Part shown: positions 44,455-54,859 of the stretch, in pieces
How positions within the stretch are numbered: position 1 is the stretch's first letter
Layout of the letters: the number at the start of each line of letters is the position of its first letter
Origin: Yoonia vestfoldensis SKA53
Lineage (GTDB): Bacteria; Pseudomonadota; Alphaproteobacteria; Rhodobacterales; Rhodobacteraceae
Length of the DNA stretch: 64,000 bases
NCBI RefSeq assembly: GCF_000152785.1
Contig: NZ_CH672414.1
Coordinates: 1,543,154-1,607,153 of the forward strand
Direction: 5' to 3'
The notes under the pieces: generated by a model
Databases searched by the model: none
What the model saw: only the letters and a program-made list of their open reading frames with translations
What the model was told of the DNA's origin: nothing
Made by a program: the position numbers and the translations under genes

Positions 44455-46680
44455 TTAGACACCGAATTGCAGACCGATAAAACCCGACAGCACATCCTGG
44501 CCCGTGATGTTGCCATCATTCCGGCTGTACATCATGCCAAGGCTCAGATCGCCAGACCTGAACACAGGAACGCGGTATTCAAAGCCAAGGTCGCGTTGAC
44601 GCGCAGCCGGCGCAAGACCGATGTCATAGCTCGCAAAGCCAATCTCGTTGCCCGACATCTGGACCGGCAGATCCAGCCTTGCCGAACCGTGGGTGATCGC
44701 GATCGGCTGACGGACGAAAACAGACAGCACGTCGCCCTTGGCACCGACATCGGCCCGCGCGACCGACATGCCAACACGGTCATAGACAAGCGTGCTGATA
44801 GCGCCCAAGACCCCAGCCCCTTGCCCCGCAGCCACCCCGATTTCGGCACTAAGCCGCAGCGCGGTATCCACCGCAAGCGGGGTAGCGACATCCAGATGCA
44901 GCGCATGTGTGACAGATCTGATGTTGCCCACGCCAGGCGGCGCGCCGATGCCCAGGATCGACCCGTCGGCCTGCATTATCATGACACCGACCTGGGCCTG
45001 CGCCTGTCCCAAATCAAAGCTCTGATGCAGCGCAACTCCAGCCATCGCGTCCCCGATCAGGACCGCAGCGCCAAAATCACCACCGGGTGCTGTCAACGCC
45101 ACGGCGTCGCCCCCCAACAGATCGACGCCGCTTGCGTCTTGCCAGCCGGTCCCGTCGCGCGCCCATGTGTCCCCGCCCCGGATCGCCGCGTGCATTTTCA
45201 GGCGGCCCGCACCCATGTCGCTGCGCAATCCCGCCATCAATGCCGACGCGGCAGGGTCTGCACGGATCGCAGCCGCCGCAAGAACCGAGCCAGCAACCAT
45301 GAAGCTGCCGTGCATCTGGTCTGTCGTCAGGATGTTCACAGCCGCCAGCGATTGCGCCAGACTGTCGCCGACAGCAGAACCCGCCATGATCGCAGCACTG
45401 CCGAGATCAATGCTGCCGCCATCCACCAGCGGCACCACCGCCTGCCCGATCGGCAACAAGGCCGCCCTAAGGTCAAGAAACCCATGCCCGAATTCCGCGT
45501 TATATCCATGCGTGATACCGGGCGCAAAAGTGACCACGCCATCATGGGCAAAGAACCCGTTGTCAGCGGTGACCAGCAGCCGGTCGCGCAATTGCGCGGC
45601 GGTCAGGTCGGGGAACGCCTCGGCCAACAGCGCGATAGATCCGGCGACCTGTGGCGCGGCAAAGGACGCACCCACACCGATGGCATAGCCGCTATCGTGC
45701 CATTGCGTGGCAACCTTGATCTGGCCGTTCGCCGCCATGCAGAACCGCGCTGTTTCAAGACAGGCCGTCGAGATGCGCACAGCACTGGTAACGCCATCGT
45801 CGTTGAAGCTGGGGATTGCATTGATGACACTGATCCAGCTGCTTTCAAGATCAGCCGCGCCCAGCGGAAGGGCCGCCATCAGGCTTGCGCTATCAGCATG
45901 GTAATCGTTTTGCAGCGCAAAGACGATGACACCGTCAGCCGCAAATGTCCGCAGGCCGCTGATATAGGTTTGCGTGTTGCGCACGAATGCTCCGACATCG
46001 GTGTTTTGGACGGTTGCGTCTCTGATGCCCCATGAATTATTCGAGGCAATCGCACCGATACTGGCTGCATCACGCATATGGTTGCCAAGCGCGTGCCAGT
46101 TCAGGGGGGCGTTGTAATTCAGATGCCCCTGGTGCAGATCCGCCCCCGGCGCGAACCCAATCATGCCACCGTTCTGCCCGTTGCCCACCAGGACAGAGGC
46201 GACCGCCGTACCATGGAATTCACCCCCAGTCGGGGGCTGGCCTGAACTATAGATCGTCTTTGCTTCAAATTGATCATGCGACAACCGCACGCCGCTGTCG
46301 ATCAGCGACACAATCTGCCCTGCTCCGGTCAGCCCAGTGGACAGCGCATAGTCAAGCCGCGCCGCAGCAAGCGGGGTCGCTGTGACCAGTGCACCGAACC
46401 CACCATAGACAGGGTGATCCCTGACGCTGAGGTTGAAACGGAACGTATTCGCAACGTAGCCCGGCAGCGCACGGATGGCGCCCAGCGCGGCTTGATCGAA
46501 CTCTGTCACGAAATAGCGGTTCCACGGAAACGGATCCCCGCCCACCGTCGGGCCGATATCATCGAACGGGCGACTGACAGGCGGGGTGATCGTGACCCCC
46601 AGATGATTGTCGGCTGACCTGTCTTCTGGATTGCAGGCCGCAAAGACCAGCAGCGACACAACGCAAAGCGCCTTTTTCAT
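44455..46680 (-). CDS. Subtilisin-like (S8) serine protease with a possible autotransporter barrel
   Basis: 741 residues from the ATG at 46680. The N-terminus looks like a lipoprotein signal (MKKALCVVSLLVFAAC). The catalytic triad is visible: Asp in SLIDSGVRLSHDQF, His in EFHGTAVASVLVG, Ser in GVGASFAAPQVAGSIALLAE. The last about 270 residues are rich in alternating strands (RLSAEIGVAAGQ, RRDLGFEYRVPV-like) and end in LQFGV, suggesting an outer-membrane beta barrel that exposes the protease. The lipobox and the barrel end are unusual together. Confidence 0.8.
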   Translation of the reverse strand: MKKALCVVSLLVFAACNPEDRSADNHLGVTITPPVSRPFDDIGPTVGGDPFPWNRYFVTEFDQAALGAIRALPGYVANTFRFNLSVRDHPVYGGFGALVTATPLAAARLDYALSTGLTGAGQIVSLIDSGVRLSHDQFEAKTIYSSGQPPTGGEFHGTAVASVLVGNGQNGGMIGFAPGADLHQGHLNYNAPLNWHALGNHMRDAASIGAIASNNSWGIRDATVQNTDVGAFVRNTQTYISGLRTFAADGVIVFALQNDYHADSASLMAALPLGAADLESSWISVINAIPSFNDDGVTSAVRISTACLETARFCMAANGQIKVATQWHDSGYAIGVGASFAAPQVAGSIALLAEAFPDLTAAQLRDRLLVTADNGFFAHDGVVTFAPGITHGYNAEFGHGFLDLRAALLPIGQAVVPLVDGGSIDLGSAAIMAGSAVGDSLAQSLAAVNILTTDQMHGSFMVAGSVLAAAAIRADPAASALMAGLRSDMGAGRLKMHAAIRGGDTWARDGTGWQDASGVDLLGGDAVALTAPGGDFGAAVLIGDAMAGVALHQSFDLGQAQAQVGVMIMQADGSILGIGAPPGVGNIRSVTHALHLDVATPLAVDTALRLSAEIGVAAGQGAGVLGAISTLVYDRVGMSVARADVGAKGDVLSVFVRQPIAITHGSARLDLPVQMSGNEIGFASYDIGLAPAARQRDLGFEYRVPVFRSGDLSLGMMYSRNDGNITGQDVLSGFIGLQFGV

Positions 46681-46914
46681 GTTCCTGAACCCCCGTTCCA
46701 CCACGCGAAGATCAAAGGGCCAGAATGTTAAGTTTCGCCTTCGCGCGTTTAACTTTTCGTTTAAAATTGTTAATTAATAATGGCTTAAGATTTCATCAGG
46801 GCGAGCCTTGCCTTGATGGATAACGCAGACGATGCCCCGCCAGCCCGCGAATGACGCATGCATCCAAAGCCCGCAGGCCAGCCAAGGCGCATGTGAATTG
46901 GGTGTTAAAAACAG

Positions 46915-46936
46915 TTGCGAACGCTTCTCATTTGCA
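46915..46936. promoter_or_regulatory. Possible Fur-family box before the metal ABC transporter
   Basis: TTGCGAACGCTTCTCATTTGCA lies 41 bases before the binding-protein ATG. It is an imperfect dyad resembling Fur-family operators (GAA...TTCTCATTTGCA half-site). Mur or Zur would be the expected binder for a Mn/Zn importer. The match is by eye only. Confidence 0.4.
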
Positions 46937-46976
46937 TATAAATATTCTTATCAAGGGACGAATCAAAGGCAACCCA

Positions 46977-47960
46977 ATGTCCACCCAAAGCGTGAAAGCA
47001 CGGATTTGCGGCGCTGCTGCTGCAATGGCGATCATGACGCCGGCCTTTGCGCAGGACGCACCGCTGAACGTCCTGACCACCGTGACCATGATCGCGGATG
47101 TCGCGGCGAATGTGGCGGGCGATTGTGCCACGGTCACATCGCTATTGGGTGCCGGCAGTGACCCGCATCTGTACCGCCCGACGGCGGCGGATGTGCAAAA
47201 GCTGTCTGGTGCCGACCTGATCCTTTATGTCGATCCCGCGCTCGAAGCGCGGCTGGCCGAGGTCTTGGCAGGTTTCACCAACCGCACACCGACCATCGGC
47301 CTTGCACGCGCGAGCTTTGACGACAGCACCTTGCTAGGCGGTGCCGAGGATGCCACACAGATCGACCCGCATCTGTGGATGGATGTCAGCCTTTGGGCGC
47401 AAATCGCCCCCGTGATTGCAGATGCCATCGCTGCCCAGCGCCCTGATTGCGCGGATGATCTGACCGCCAATGTCGCCAATTACACGGCCCAGCTGGACGC
47501 GCTGCACATGTGGGTAACACAGGCGATCACCTCGATCCCCCAGGATCAGCGCCTGTTGGTCACCGCGCATGACGCCTTTGAATATTTCGCCTCCGGCTAT
47601 GGCATCACGGCGTCCGAGGCCATCGAAGGCATCAGCACCGAATCCGAGGCCAGCATCGGCGATATCCGCGATGTCGCGGCCTTTGTCGCGGCCAGCGGCG
47701 TGCCCGCGGTCTTTGTCGAAACGACGATCAGCCCCCGCACCATCGAGGCGCTGGTGGCAGAGGTTCAAAGCCAGGGGCATGATGTGGTCATCGGTGGCGC
47801 GTTGTTTTCGGATGCCATGGGTGATGACGCAACCCCCGAAGGCACCTATATCGGCATGATCCGCGCCAATACGGTGACCGTGACCGAAGCGCTCGGTGGC
47901 ACATTACCGGATTGGCCAGAGGCGTTGGACGGCTGGGCGCGCGACTGGAGTATCGAGTGA
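46977..47960 (+). CDS. Zinc/manganese ABC transporter substrate-binding protein (TroA-like)
   Basis: 327 residues from the ATG at 46977, just before a signal peptide (AAAAMAIMTPAFAQ). Cluster A-I binding protein with likely metal ligands in SDPHLYRPT (His), DPHLWMD (His), TAHDAFEYF (His) and GALFSDAMG (Asp), the His3-Asp set of TroA. The long His-rich loop of ZnuA is missing. It delivers Zn2+ or Mn2+ to the permease genes just downstream. Confidence 0.85.
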   Translation: MSTQSVKARICGAAAAMAIMTPAFAQDAPLNVLTTVTMIADVAANVAGDCATVTSLLGAGSDPHLYRPTAADVQKLSGADLILYVDPALEARLAEVLAGFTNRTPTIGLARASFDDSTLLGGAEDATQIDPHLWMDVSLWAQIAPVIADAIAAQRPDCADDLTANVANYTAQLDALHMWVTQAITSIPQDQRLLVTAHDAFEYFASGYGITASEAIEGISTESEASIGDIRDVAAFVAASGVPAVFVETTISPRTIEALVAEVQSQGHDVVIGGALFSDAMGDDATPEGTYIGMIRANTVTVTEALGGTLPDWPEALDGWARDWSIE

Positions 47961-47993
47961 GCGCGCCACAGCGCCACCCACAGAAAAGAGGCG

Positions 47994-48770
47994 ATGATGC
48001 GTGACGATACCCTGCACGAGCCTGAACAGGCGCTGCATGTCGAGGATCTGACGGTCACCTACGGCGCGAACCCGGTGTTGTGGGATATCGACCTTGATAT
48101 CCCCCCCGGGGTAATGTGCGCCATCGTCGGCCCGAACGGCGCGGGCAAATCCACGCTGATCAAGACAGCCTTGGGCCTTGTGCGCCCCGTCGCGGGGCAT
48201 GTGCGGTTTCTGGGACGGCCCATCGGGCAGATGCGCGGGCAGATCGGCTATGTCCCGCAGCGCCACAGCGTCGATTGGGATTTCCCGACAACCGCGCGCG
48301 ATGTGGTGGAAATGGGCCTTTACCGCGATCTGGGCTGGCTGCGCCGACCGGGCAAGGCTGAACATGCCCGCGCCTTGGCCGCCTTGGCCGAGGTCGGGAT
48401 GCAGGATTACGCCGATCGTCAGATCAGCCAATTGTCGGGCGGCCAGCAACAACGCGTCTTTATCGCCCGCGCCTTGGTACAGGACGCCCCCATCCTGATC
48501 CTTGACGAACCAATGGCAGGGGTCGATGCCAGCACCGAGGCCATCATCATCGCCTTGCTGAAAAAGCTGCGCGATGCAGGCCGCACGGTGATTGTGGTGC
48601 ATCACGACCTGACGACGGTGCAAAGCTATTTTGACTGGTTGGTCATGTTGAACGTGCGCATCATCGCGCAGGGCCCCGTCGCGCAGACCTATTCGGCCGA
48701 CAACCTGCGCGCGGCCTATGGCCGCCATCTGGCAATGATCGCTGTTCCAGCCGCAGAGGCCGCATCTTGA
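47994..48770 (+). CDS. Zinc/manganese ABC transporter ATPase (TroB-like)
   Basis: 258 residues. Walker A GPNGAGKST (about residue 47), Q-loop GYVPQRHSVDWDFP, signature QLSGGQQQRVFIARAL and Walker B ILILDEPMAGVD. The PQRHSVDWDFP form is typical of Mn/Zn/Fe ABC ATPases. A second ATG at 47997 fits the AGAGG site equally well. Its stop overlaps the TTG start of the first permease. Confidence 0.88.
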   Translation: MMRDDTLHEPEQALHVEDLTVTYGANPVLWDIDLDIPPGVMCAIVGPNGAGKSTLIKTALGLVRPVAGHVRFLGRPIGQMRGQIGYVPQRHSVDWDFPTTARDVVEMGLYRDLGWLRRPGKAEHARALAALAEVGMQDYADRQISQLSGGQQQRVFIARALVQDAPILILDEPMAGVDASTEAIIIALLKKLRDAGRTVIVVHHDLTTVQSYFDWLVMLNVRIIAQGPVAQTYSADNLRAAYGRHLAMIAVPAAEAAS

Positions 48771-49915
48771 CGGCCATCATCGACCTTTTGTCCAGCGATA
48801 TTGTCCAGACCGTGCTGATCGGCGCGGCGCTGCTGGGCGCGATTTCGGGGATGCTGGGGGCCTTTGCCGTGCTGCGCCGCCAAAGCCTGCTGGGTGACGC
48901 GCTCAGCCATGCTGCCCTGCCGGGGGTCTGCCTTGGCTTTTTGATCGCAGGAGGGCGTGATCTGGGCAGCGTCATGGCGGGGGCATTTGGCACAGGGGCG
49001 CTCGCTGCACTGATCATGATGCTGATCGTGCGGCGCACGACGTTGAAAACCGACGCCGCGCTTGGCATCGTGCTGAGCGTGTTTTTCGCTGTGGGCATCG
49101 TGCTGTTGACCGTGATCCAGACGCAGGGCGGATCGGGCAGCCTGGGTCTGATGACCTTTCTGTTCGGGCAGGCAGCGGCGATCTTGCGCAGCGATCTGTG
49201 GGTCATGGGCGGGATCGGTCTGGCCGCAATATTGCTGGTGCTGGCCTTCTGGAAGGAATTCAAGCTGGTCAGTTTCGATACAGCCTTTGCCCGCGCCCAA
49301 GGCTTTCCGGTGACCGCGTTAGAGGCAGTGCTGACCGTCATGGTCGCCCTTGCCATCGTGGTGGGCTTGCAGCTGGTCGGGGTGGTACTGATGGTGGCCT
49401 TGCTGATCGCACCAGCGGCGGCGGCGCGGCAATGGACCAAGTCGCTGGGCGGGATGGTTGTGGTTTCGGCGGCTATCGGGGCCGCATCAGGTGCGGGCGG
49501 CGCGCTGGTCAGTGCCACGACACGCGGGCTGGCCACCGGACCTGTCGTCGTGCTGATCGCCACAGGGATCGTGATGGTGTCATTACTGATCGCCCCCGGA
49601 CGCGGGCTGATCTGGCAGGCCGCTGCCACCCAGCGCGCGCGTGCGCGGATCAGCGACGGGCGGGTGCTGGCCACCTTGCAAGGCTTTGCGCAGATGCATG
49701 ACGATGCGGGCTATCCATCCGAGCGCGGCATGTTGCAGATCGCCTTGGGTGCGAAACCGCCCGCCGCAACGCTGGCATCGCTGGAAAGCCGCGGGTTGAT
49801 CCGGTCGGTCATGCATCCGCCCGAAACCACGCCACATTGGGAATTGACCAAAGCAGGCCATACCGAGGCGGCCGCCTTATCGGGCGAGCCTGAAACAAGG
49901 CAGCATACCAAATGA
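48767..49915 (+). CDS. Zinc/manganese ABC transporter permease with C-terminal extension (TroC-like)
   Basis: 382 residues, TTG start overlapping the ATPase stop. Residues 1 to about 285 are an ABC-3 permease (MLGAFAVLRRQSLLGDALSH, FWKEFKLVSFDTAFARAQGF). A further about 95 residues (QRARARISDGRVLATLQGFA through PHWELTKAGHTEAAAL) resemble a winged-helix module like that of DtxR/MntR-fused permeases. The extension may regulate transport or bind metal; this is inferred. Confidence 0.84.
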   Translation: MTAIIDLLSSDIVQTVLIGAALLGAISGMLGAFAVLRRQSLLGDALSHAALPGVCLGFLIAGGRDLGSVMAGAFGTGALAALIMMLIVRRTTLKTDAALGIVLSVFFAVGIVLLTVIQTQGGSGSLGLMTFLFGQAAAILRSDLWVMGGIGLAAILLVLAFWKEFKLVSFDTAFARAQGFPVTALEAVLTVMVALAIVVGLQLVGVVLMVALLIAPAAAARQWTKSLGGMVVVSAAIGAASGAGGALVSATTRGLATGPVVVLIATGIVMVSLLIAPGRGLIWQAAATQRARARISDGRVLATLQGFAQMHDDAGYPSERGMLQIALGAKPPAATLASLESRGLIRSVMHPPETTPHWELTKAGHTEAAALSGEPETRQHTK

Positions 49916-51042
49916 TCACCGCCTTTTTTCAGTCTATCCCGCTGATGATCGTGCTGACAGGCGTGCTGACGGGCATTTCGGCGGCACTGTTGGGGTCGTT
50001 CCTGATCCTGCGCGGCAATGCGATGCTAACCGATGCGATCAGCCATTCTATCGTTTTCGGGATCATCGTCGTGTGGTTGCTGACAGGGCATACATCGGGG
50101 CCGGTGCAGGTGCTGGGGGCGGCGATTACCGGTGTCCTGACGGTGGTGCTATCGGAACTTTTGGCGCGATCAAGGCTGGTCAAAATGGACGCAGCCATCG
50201 GGCTGGTGTTTCCCGCGCTCTTTGCCGCCGGTGTGATCCTGATCTCGATCAACGCGCGCAACGTGCATTTGGATGTGGACAGCGTGCTGTTGGGCGAGAT
50301 CGGGTTTGTCTGGCTGAACACCGTGGCCCTGTTCGGGGTCGATGTGCCGGTCGCGGTGGCGACGCTGGGCGCTGTGCTGGTGGTCAACCTCGTCTTCGTG
50401 CTGGTGTTGTGGAAGGAACTCAAGCTCGCGACCTTCGACGCAGGGTTGGCCGCCGCCTTGGGGTTTCTGCCGGGCGTGCTGCATTACGCGATCCTGACCC
50501 TGACCAGCGTGACGGCGGTCGCGGCCTTCGACGCGGTCGGCGCGATCCTGTTCATCGCCTTCGTCGTGGTCCCGCCTGCAACAGCCTATCTGCTGACCCG
50601 CAGGCTGTGGTTGATGGTCGTGCTGGCGGTGGGCTTTTCGGTGGCAGCCTGTATCAGCGGGTATTTTCTGGCGTTGCACTGGAATGTATCCATCGGCGGG
50701 ATGATGGCCAGCATGACGGGCGTCTGGTTTACGCTGGCGCTGCTGTTCGCACCGGCGCAGGGGCTGGTCGCGCAGGCGCTGCGCGCAAGGACCGACCGGC
50801 TGGACCATGATTGCCGCGCCTTGGTGGCGCATCTATTCACCCACCAAGATACCCCCGCCATGGCCGAGGAAAACACCCTGCGTGCGCTGGTCAGTCACCT
50901 GCGCTGGACCGCGCCGCGCGCCCGCGCCGCTGTGCTGCGCGCGCATGACCGCGACCTGATCGAACGCCGCGATGGCCTGTTGTGCCTGCGCCCCAAAGGC
51001 ACAGCCGAGGTCGAGGCGATCTTTGGGCGCAGCAACGCCTAA
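49912..51042 (+). CDS. Zinc/manganese ABC transporter permease with C-terminal extension (TroD-like)
   Basis: 376 residues, start overlapping the previous stop (ATGA). An ABC-3 permease core (LLGSFLILRGNAMLTDAISH, LWKELKLATFDAGLAAALGF) is followed by about 90 cytoplasmic residues (LDHDCRALVAHLFTHQDTPA, RARAAVLRAHDRDLIERRDG) that look like a degenerate winged helix. Both permeases of this transporter carry such tails, so they may work as a pair at the membrane face. Confidence 0.84.
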   Translation: MITAFFQSIPLMIVLTGVLTGISAALLGSFLILRGNAMLTDAISHSIVFGIIVVWLLTGHTSGPVQVLGAAITGVLTVVLSELLARSRLVKMDAAIGLVFPALFAAGVILISINARNVHLDVDSVLLGEIGFVWLNTVALFGVDVPVAVATLGAVLVVNLVFVLVLWKELKLATFDAGLAAALGFLPGVLHYAILTLTSVTAVAAFDAVGAILFIAFVVVPPATAYLLTRRLWLMVVLAVGFSVAACISGYFLALHWNVSIGGMMASMTGVWFTLALLFAPAQGLVAQALRARTDRLDHDCRALVAHLFTHQDTPAMAEENTLRALVSHLRWTAPRARAAVLRAHDRDLIERRDGLLCLRPKGTAEVEAIFGRSNA

Positions 51043-51896
51043 CCCTGATTGACGACCCTTTGGGTCTGCACGCCCAGCCCGTCGATACCAAGACGCATGG
51101 TTTCACCACCCGCCAGATAGCGTTGTGGCTTTTGCCCCATACCCACCCCCGGCGGTGTGCCTGTCGAGATGATGTCGCCCGGTTGCAGGCTCATGAACTG
51201 CGAACAATAGGCCACCAGATGCGGCACCTTGAAAACCATCGTCGCGGTGCTGCCGTCCTGATAGCGGTTGCCATCCACCTCTAACCAGAGGCGCAAGTTA
51301 TCATGATCAGCAATCTCGTCACGCGTCACCAGCCATGGGCCAATTGGGCCGAAAGTGTCACAGCCTTTGCCCTTGTCCCACGTGCCTGCGCGTTCAATCT
51401 GGTATGCGCGTTCCGACACGTCATTGATCACGCAGAACCCCGCGACATGGGCCATGGCATCGGATTCTTCGATATAGGCGCCACCCTGCCCGATCACGAT
51501 GCCCAGTTCGACTTCCCAATCGGTCTTGACCGATCCGCGCGGGATCAGGATATCGTCGTCAGGACCAATGATGGCCGACGTCCATTTGTTGAAAATCACC
51601 GGTTCTGGTGGCACGGCAAGGCCGCTTTCAGCAGCATGATCGGCATAATTCAGCCCGATACACACGAATTTGCCGACCTGCCCGACACAGGGGCCAAGCC
51701 GCAGGTCATGCTGCGGGGTGCCTTCGACAATCGGCAGGCTGTCGATATCAAGCGCCTGCAACCGCGCGATATTGTCGGGCAGCAAACCAGCTGCAGCAAT
51801 GTCAGCCACATGGGCGGACAGGTCGCGCACCCGGCCTTGCGCATCCAGACATCCGGGTTTTTCCTGACCGCGCTGGCCGTAACGCAATAATTTCAT
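51039..51896 (-). CDS. Fumarylacetoacetate hydrolase-family protein
   Basis: 285 residues of the FAH fold. Metal/substrate blocks: CIGLNYADHAAESGL, DWEVELGIVIG (acidic metal ligands), NDVSERAYQIERAGTWDKGK and DIISTGTPPGVGMG. Members act as acylpyruvases, 2-keto-3-deoxy-fuconate/rhamnonate hydrolases or OHED decarboxylases; databases often call them ureidoglycolate lyase, which AllA already covers here. It converges with the metal-transporter operon and stands alone. Confidence 0.82.
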   Translation of the reverse strand: MKLLRYGQRGQEKPGCLDAQGRVRDLSAHVADIAAAGLLPDNIARLQALDIDSLPIVEGTPQHDLRLGPCVGQVGKFVCIGLNYADHAAESGLAVPPEPVIFNKWTSAIIGPDDDILIPRGSVKTDWEVELGIVIGQGGAYIEESDAMAHVAGFCVINDVSERAYQIERAGTWDKGKGCDTFGPIGPWLVTRDEIADHDNLRLWLEVDGNRYQDGSTATMVFKVPHLVAYCSQFMSLQPGDIISTGTPPGVGMGQKPQRYLAGGETMRLGIDGLGVQTQRVVNQG

Positions 51897-52113
51897 CTGT
51901 TTGTCTTCTTTCCCGGTCTATGGGGCGCAGCCACGATCTGCGCTGAAAGTTGCACAATGACCGGCCCCGAGTTTGCGGGTCATGTGATATGCGACTGGGC
52001 ATGAAAGTAAATGGCTGCGGCGCTCATCCCAGAAATCTGGATCGTGCGGCATTGTATTGTGCGGCCTGCCGTTGTGGGCCAAACCGGTGTCCAATGCTGC
52101 GGTGATGAACACA

Positions 52114-54336
52114 TCAGCTATTTTTAGCAACAGGTTGCCGCTCGGTAAGCCGCAGATCACCGGCGAGTTCGCGCACGGCAACCTGCGCAGCACCGGTGCT
52201 TTGCTTGATCAATGCGACCAGATCGACAAGCGCCGCAGGATCGCTTGTTTTGTGCAAGCGCAACGTTTCGCAGTGGTTTCCCGCATGCTGCAACCCCAGC
52301 GTCATGGCCGCCCCATTGAGCATATGCAGCGCCTCGTCCAGACGATTGGGGGCAGGACGGTCGGCACCCGCTTTGACCATCCGGGCAACCGCCTCGGCAT
52401 CCTTGCAAAGCTGGTCCAGCAAATCGCACAACAGATCAGGGCCCAGTTCATCCAGCACCAAGTGCAATTGTGCCATGTCCAACATCGTATCGGACATGGG
52501 GGCTGTCGGTTTTTCGATGACCGGTTTGGGCAAGGTCATGCAGCCACGCAGCATAGATCCCAATTTGTCGCGGGTCACGGGCTTGGCCACGAAATCGGTC
52601 ATGCCGGCGTCCAGACAGCGCTGCCGGTCCTCGGCATAGGCATTAGCGGTCAGGCCGATGATCGGCAGATCAATGCCAAGGGCGCGGATCGCGCGGGTCG
52701 CTGCCAGACCGTCCATCACCGGCATCTGCAAATCCATCAACACGATGTCAAAGGCAGCCAGCTGCACAAGATCAAGCGCGATGCTGCCGTCATTGGCAGT
52801 AACGACCCGCGCGCCGAAACTTTGAAGCAACGCCGCGGCCACCTCGCGGTTGATGGCGTTATCCTCGACCAGCAGCACCCGGATATCGCGGGGCACATCC
52901 GGCTGGACCGGGATGGCGCGCACTGCCACAGGCGCCGCCGGTCCCAGGACCGTGACCGGCAGTTCAACCCAGAACACGCTGCCCCGGCCTATCGCGCTTT
53001 CGACGCCGATCCGCCCCCCCATACCGGTGACGACCCGCCGACAGATCGCAAGCCCCAGCCCAGTCCCGCCAAACGGGCGCGATTCCGATCCTTCAATCTG
53101 GCTGAAATCGCGGAACAGCTTGCTGTGATCTTCGGACGCAATGCCGATACCGCTGTCTTGTACCTCAATGCGCAAACCGTCCTGCGCCAAAAGCATCCCA
53201 CGCACGCTAACGCTACCCGCGGGCGTGAACTTGATCGCATTGGACACAAGGTTCAAAAGGATCTGCCGCAGGCGGATTTCATCGGTCATGATTGTTATGG
53301 CGGGCAGATCAATATCGAACGAAAGACCGGCATCCGCAATGCGCGCTTGAAACACATCATGGACAAGACCAGCCACATCAGGCAGCGAGACAGGCGCATT
53401 ATTGAAGGTGACGCCGTTGGCATCAAGATTCGAATAATCAAGAATATCGTTGATGATATCGAGCAAAACATGACCTGACCGCCAGATTGTGAGAACGCGG
53501 CGCGATTGCGCAGGGTCCAGATCTTCCGTCCGCAAAAGATCGGCTGCCCCGATGATGCCGTTCAGCGGGGTGCGGATTTCATGGCTCATCGTGGCCAAAA
53601 ACATCGATTTGGCCGCACTTGCAGCCTCGGCGGCGGCGGCACTGCGCGAATTTCGGACCGAAAGCTCGCGCAATTGTTTCTGGGTCTGGGAAATAATGCG
53701 CAGATCAAGAAATTGCAGCAGGATTGTGCAGATGAAAACCAGCGCTGCAACCCCCGCTGCCACGGCAAGCCGCTGGTACAAGGCAAATGCCTGCTGCCTG
53801 CTTGCAACACGGGCCTCGTTCAGCGTCGCATTGGTCGCGATAACAAGATCGTTGCTGGTCGTATTGACCTTTTGAGCCTCGGCAAGGATGAGCGGCAAGG
53901 CGTCTTCGACTGCCGTCCGGTCACCAGCAATCGTATCAATCATCTGCGCCAGTTCATATATTTCCTGACTGACGGCGGCCTCTATGATCCGCAATTCGCT
54001 GGAGGATTGAAAAGAATCCGAAAAAACACCCCGATCAAGCAAGGCTATCCGGCTATACAACAGGTCAAAGCCGAGCAAGACCGCGTCAATCGCATCGGGC
54101 GTCGGGTTGTTCTGCGCCTCCAGCACGAGCTGGGTCAGCCGCGACGCTTGGCGGTTAGTCTGGAAAACCGCCCACATCGCATCTTCGCGCACGCTTTGCA
54201 GCATGACCTGCCGGCGATCCTGTAAACTGGCGAAAAGATAGGCTGTCGCTGCGATCATTGCCAGACCCAGCACCATCAATGCGAAAGTAACCCAGCGAAC
54301 GGACACGGTCCAACCCAATATCTTGGGATAGACCAC
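52114..54336 (-). CDS. Hybrid sensor histidine kinase (HisKA-HATPase-REC-HPt)
   Basis: 740 residues if it begins at the GTG at 54336, one base after the stop of the upstream gene; an ATG at 54420 would overlap that gene by 83 bases. Two membrane segments ([20 protein letters not shown] and [20 protein letters not shown]) enclose an about 150-residue, mainly helical periplasmic domain. Then come HisKA ([18 protein letters not shown]), HATPase ([12 protein letters not shown]), REC ([12 protein letters not shown]) and an HPt-like end with [12 protein letters not shown]. It is the third gene of a signalling operon. Confidence 0.87.
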   Translation of the reverse strand: MVYPKILGWTVSVRWVTFALMVLGLAMIAATAYLFASLQDRRQVMLQSVREDAMWAVFQTNRQASRLTQLVLEAQNNPTPDAIDAVLLGFDLLYSRIALLDRGVFSDSFQSSSELRIIEAAVSQEIYELAQMIDTIAGDRTAVEDALPLILAEAQKVNTTSNDLVIATNATLNEARVASRQQAFALYQRLAVAAGVAALVFICTILLQFLDLRIISQTQKQLRELSVRNSRSAAAAEAASAAKSMFLATMSHEIRTPLNGIIGAADLLRTEDLDPAQSRRVLTIWRSGHVLLDIINDILDYSNLDANGVTFNNAPVSLPDVAGLVHDVFQARIADAGLSFDIDLPAITIMTDEIRLRQILLNLVSNAIKFTPAGSVSVRGMLLAQDGLRIEVQDSGIGIASEDHSKLFRDFSQIEGSESRPFGGTGLGLAICRRVVTGMGGRIGVESAIGRGSVFWVELPVTVLGPAAPVAVRAIPVQPDVPRDIRVLLVEDNAINREVAAALLQSFGARVVTANDGSIALDLVQLAAFDIVLMDLQMPVMDGLAATRAIRALGIDLPIIGLTANAYAEDRQRCLDAGMTDFVAKPVTRDKLGSMLRGCMTLPKPVIEKPTAPMSDTMLDMAQLHLVLDELGPDLLCDLLDQLCKDAEAVARMVKAGADRPAPNRLDEALHMLNGAAMTLGLQHAGNHCETLRLHKTSDPAALVDLVALIKQSTGAAQVAVRELAGDLRLTERQPVAKNS

Positions 54337-54337
54337 C

Positions 54338-54835
54338 TTAGTCCCCGACGTCAATCTTTGCGATCTGCCAGACAGATCGGCCAAAATAAACCTCGTCGAA
54401 CAGGTCGGGGTTGTCATCAAAAGGGTAAATCAAAAATAACGGGCCTTTGTCACGCACCGACATCAAATGCCCATCCAGATGGGTTGCAAGCACGACATTC
54501 AGATCGCGCAGGTCGCTGGCCGGAACGGTGGCGGCGTAATCGTTCAGCGCGACGACGCGCAATGTCGCACCCTGCGCGCCCACCGCATCCAAAAGTGCGG
54601 CACCCAGCGGGCCACTGAAATCATGGGTACCCTCGAACCAAGGGGTCGCGGTTGTAATGCTGCCCTGCTGCAAATCTTGTAGCATCGCACGGTCAAATCG
54701 CGCCACGCCATTCCCGTTGGTATGGGCGATATTTCCCGAAACCGTCAGGATCACGTCACCTTGCGGGGCCGGCAATTCAGCCGCCTGTAACAAAGAGGCG
54801 GACATGGACAGGACAAAAAACAGCAGATATTTCAT
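54338..54835 (-). CDS. Exported SUOX/molybdopterin-fold protein lacking the cofactor cysteine
   Basis: 165 residues with a signal peptide ([20 protein letters not shown]). The mature part resembles the oxidoreductase molybdopterin-binding fold ([45 protein letters not shown]). There is no cysteine anywhere, so it cannot ligate molybdenum as sulfite oxidases do. Its position between an HD-GYP protein and a kinase with a periplasmic domain suggests a periplasmic sensory partner rather than an enzyme. Confidence 0.72.
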   Translation of the reverse strand: MKYLLFFVLSMSASLLQAAELPAPQGDVILTVSGNIAHTNGNGVARFDRAMLQDLQQGSITTATPWFEGTHDFSGPLGAALLDAVGAQGATLRVVALNDYAATVPASDLRDLNVVLATHLDGHLMSVRDKGPLFLIYPFDDNPDLFDEVYFGRSVWQIAKIDVGD

Positions 54836-54859
54836 CTCGTTCCCCTGTTTTGTAGCATT

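Noticed and set aside
51039-51896. FAH-family protein as the missing ureidoglycolate step
   Set aside because: AllA already provides this activity and the FAH gene is not linked to the urate genes; the annotation is a common database error.
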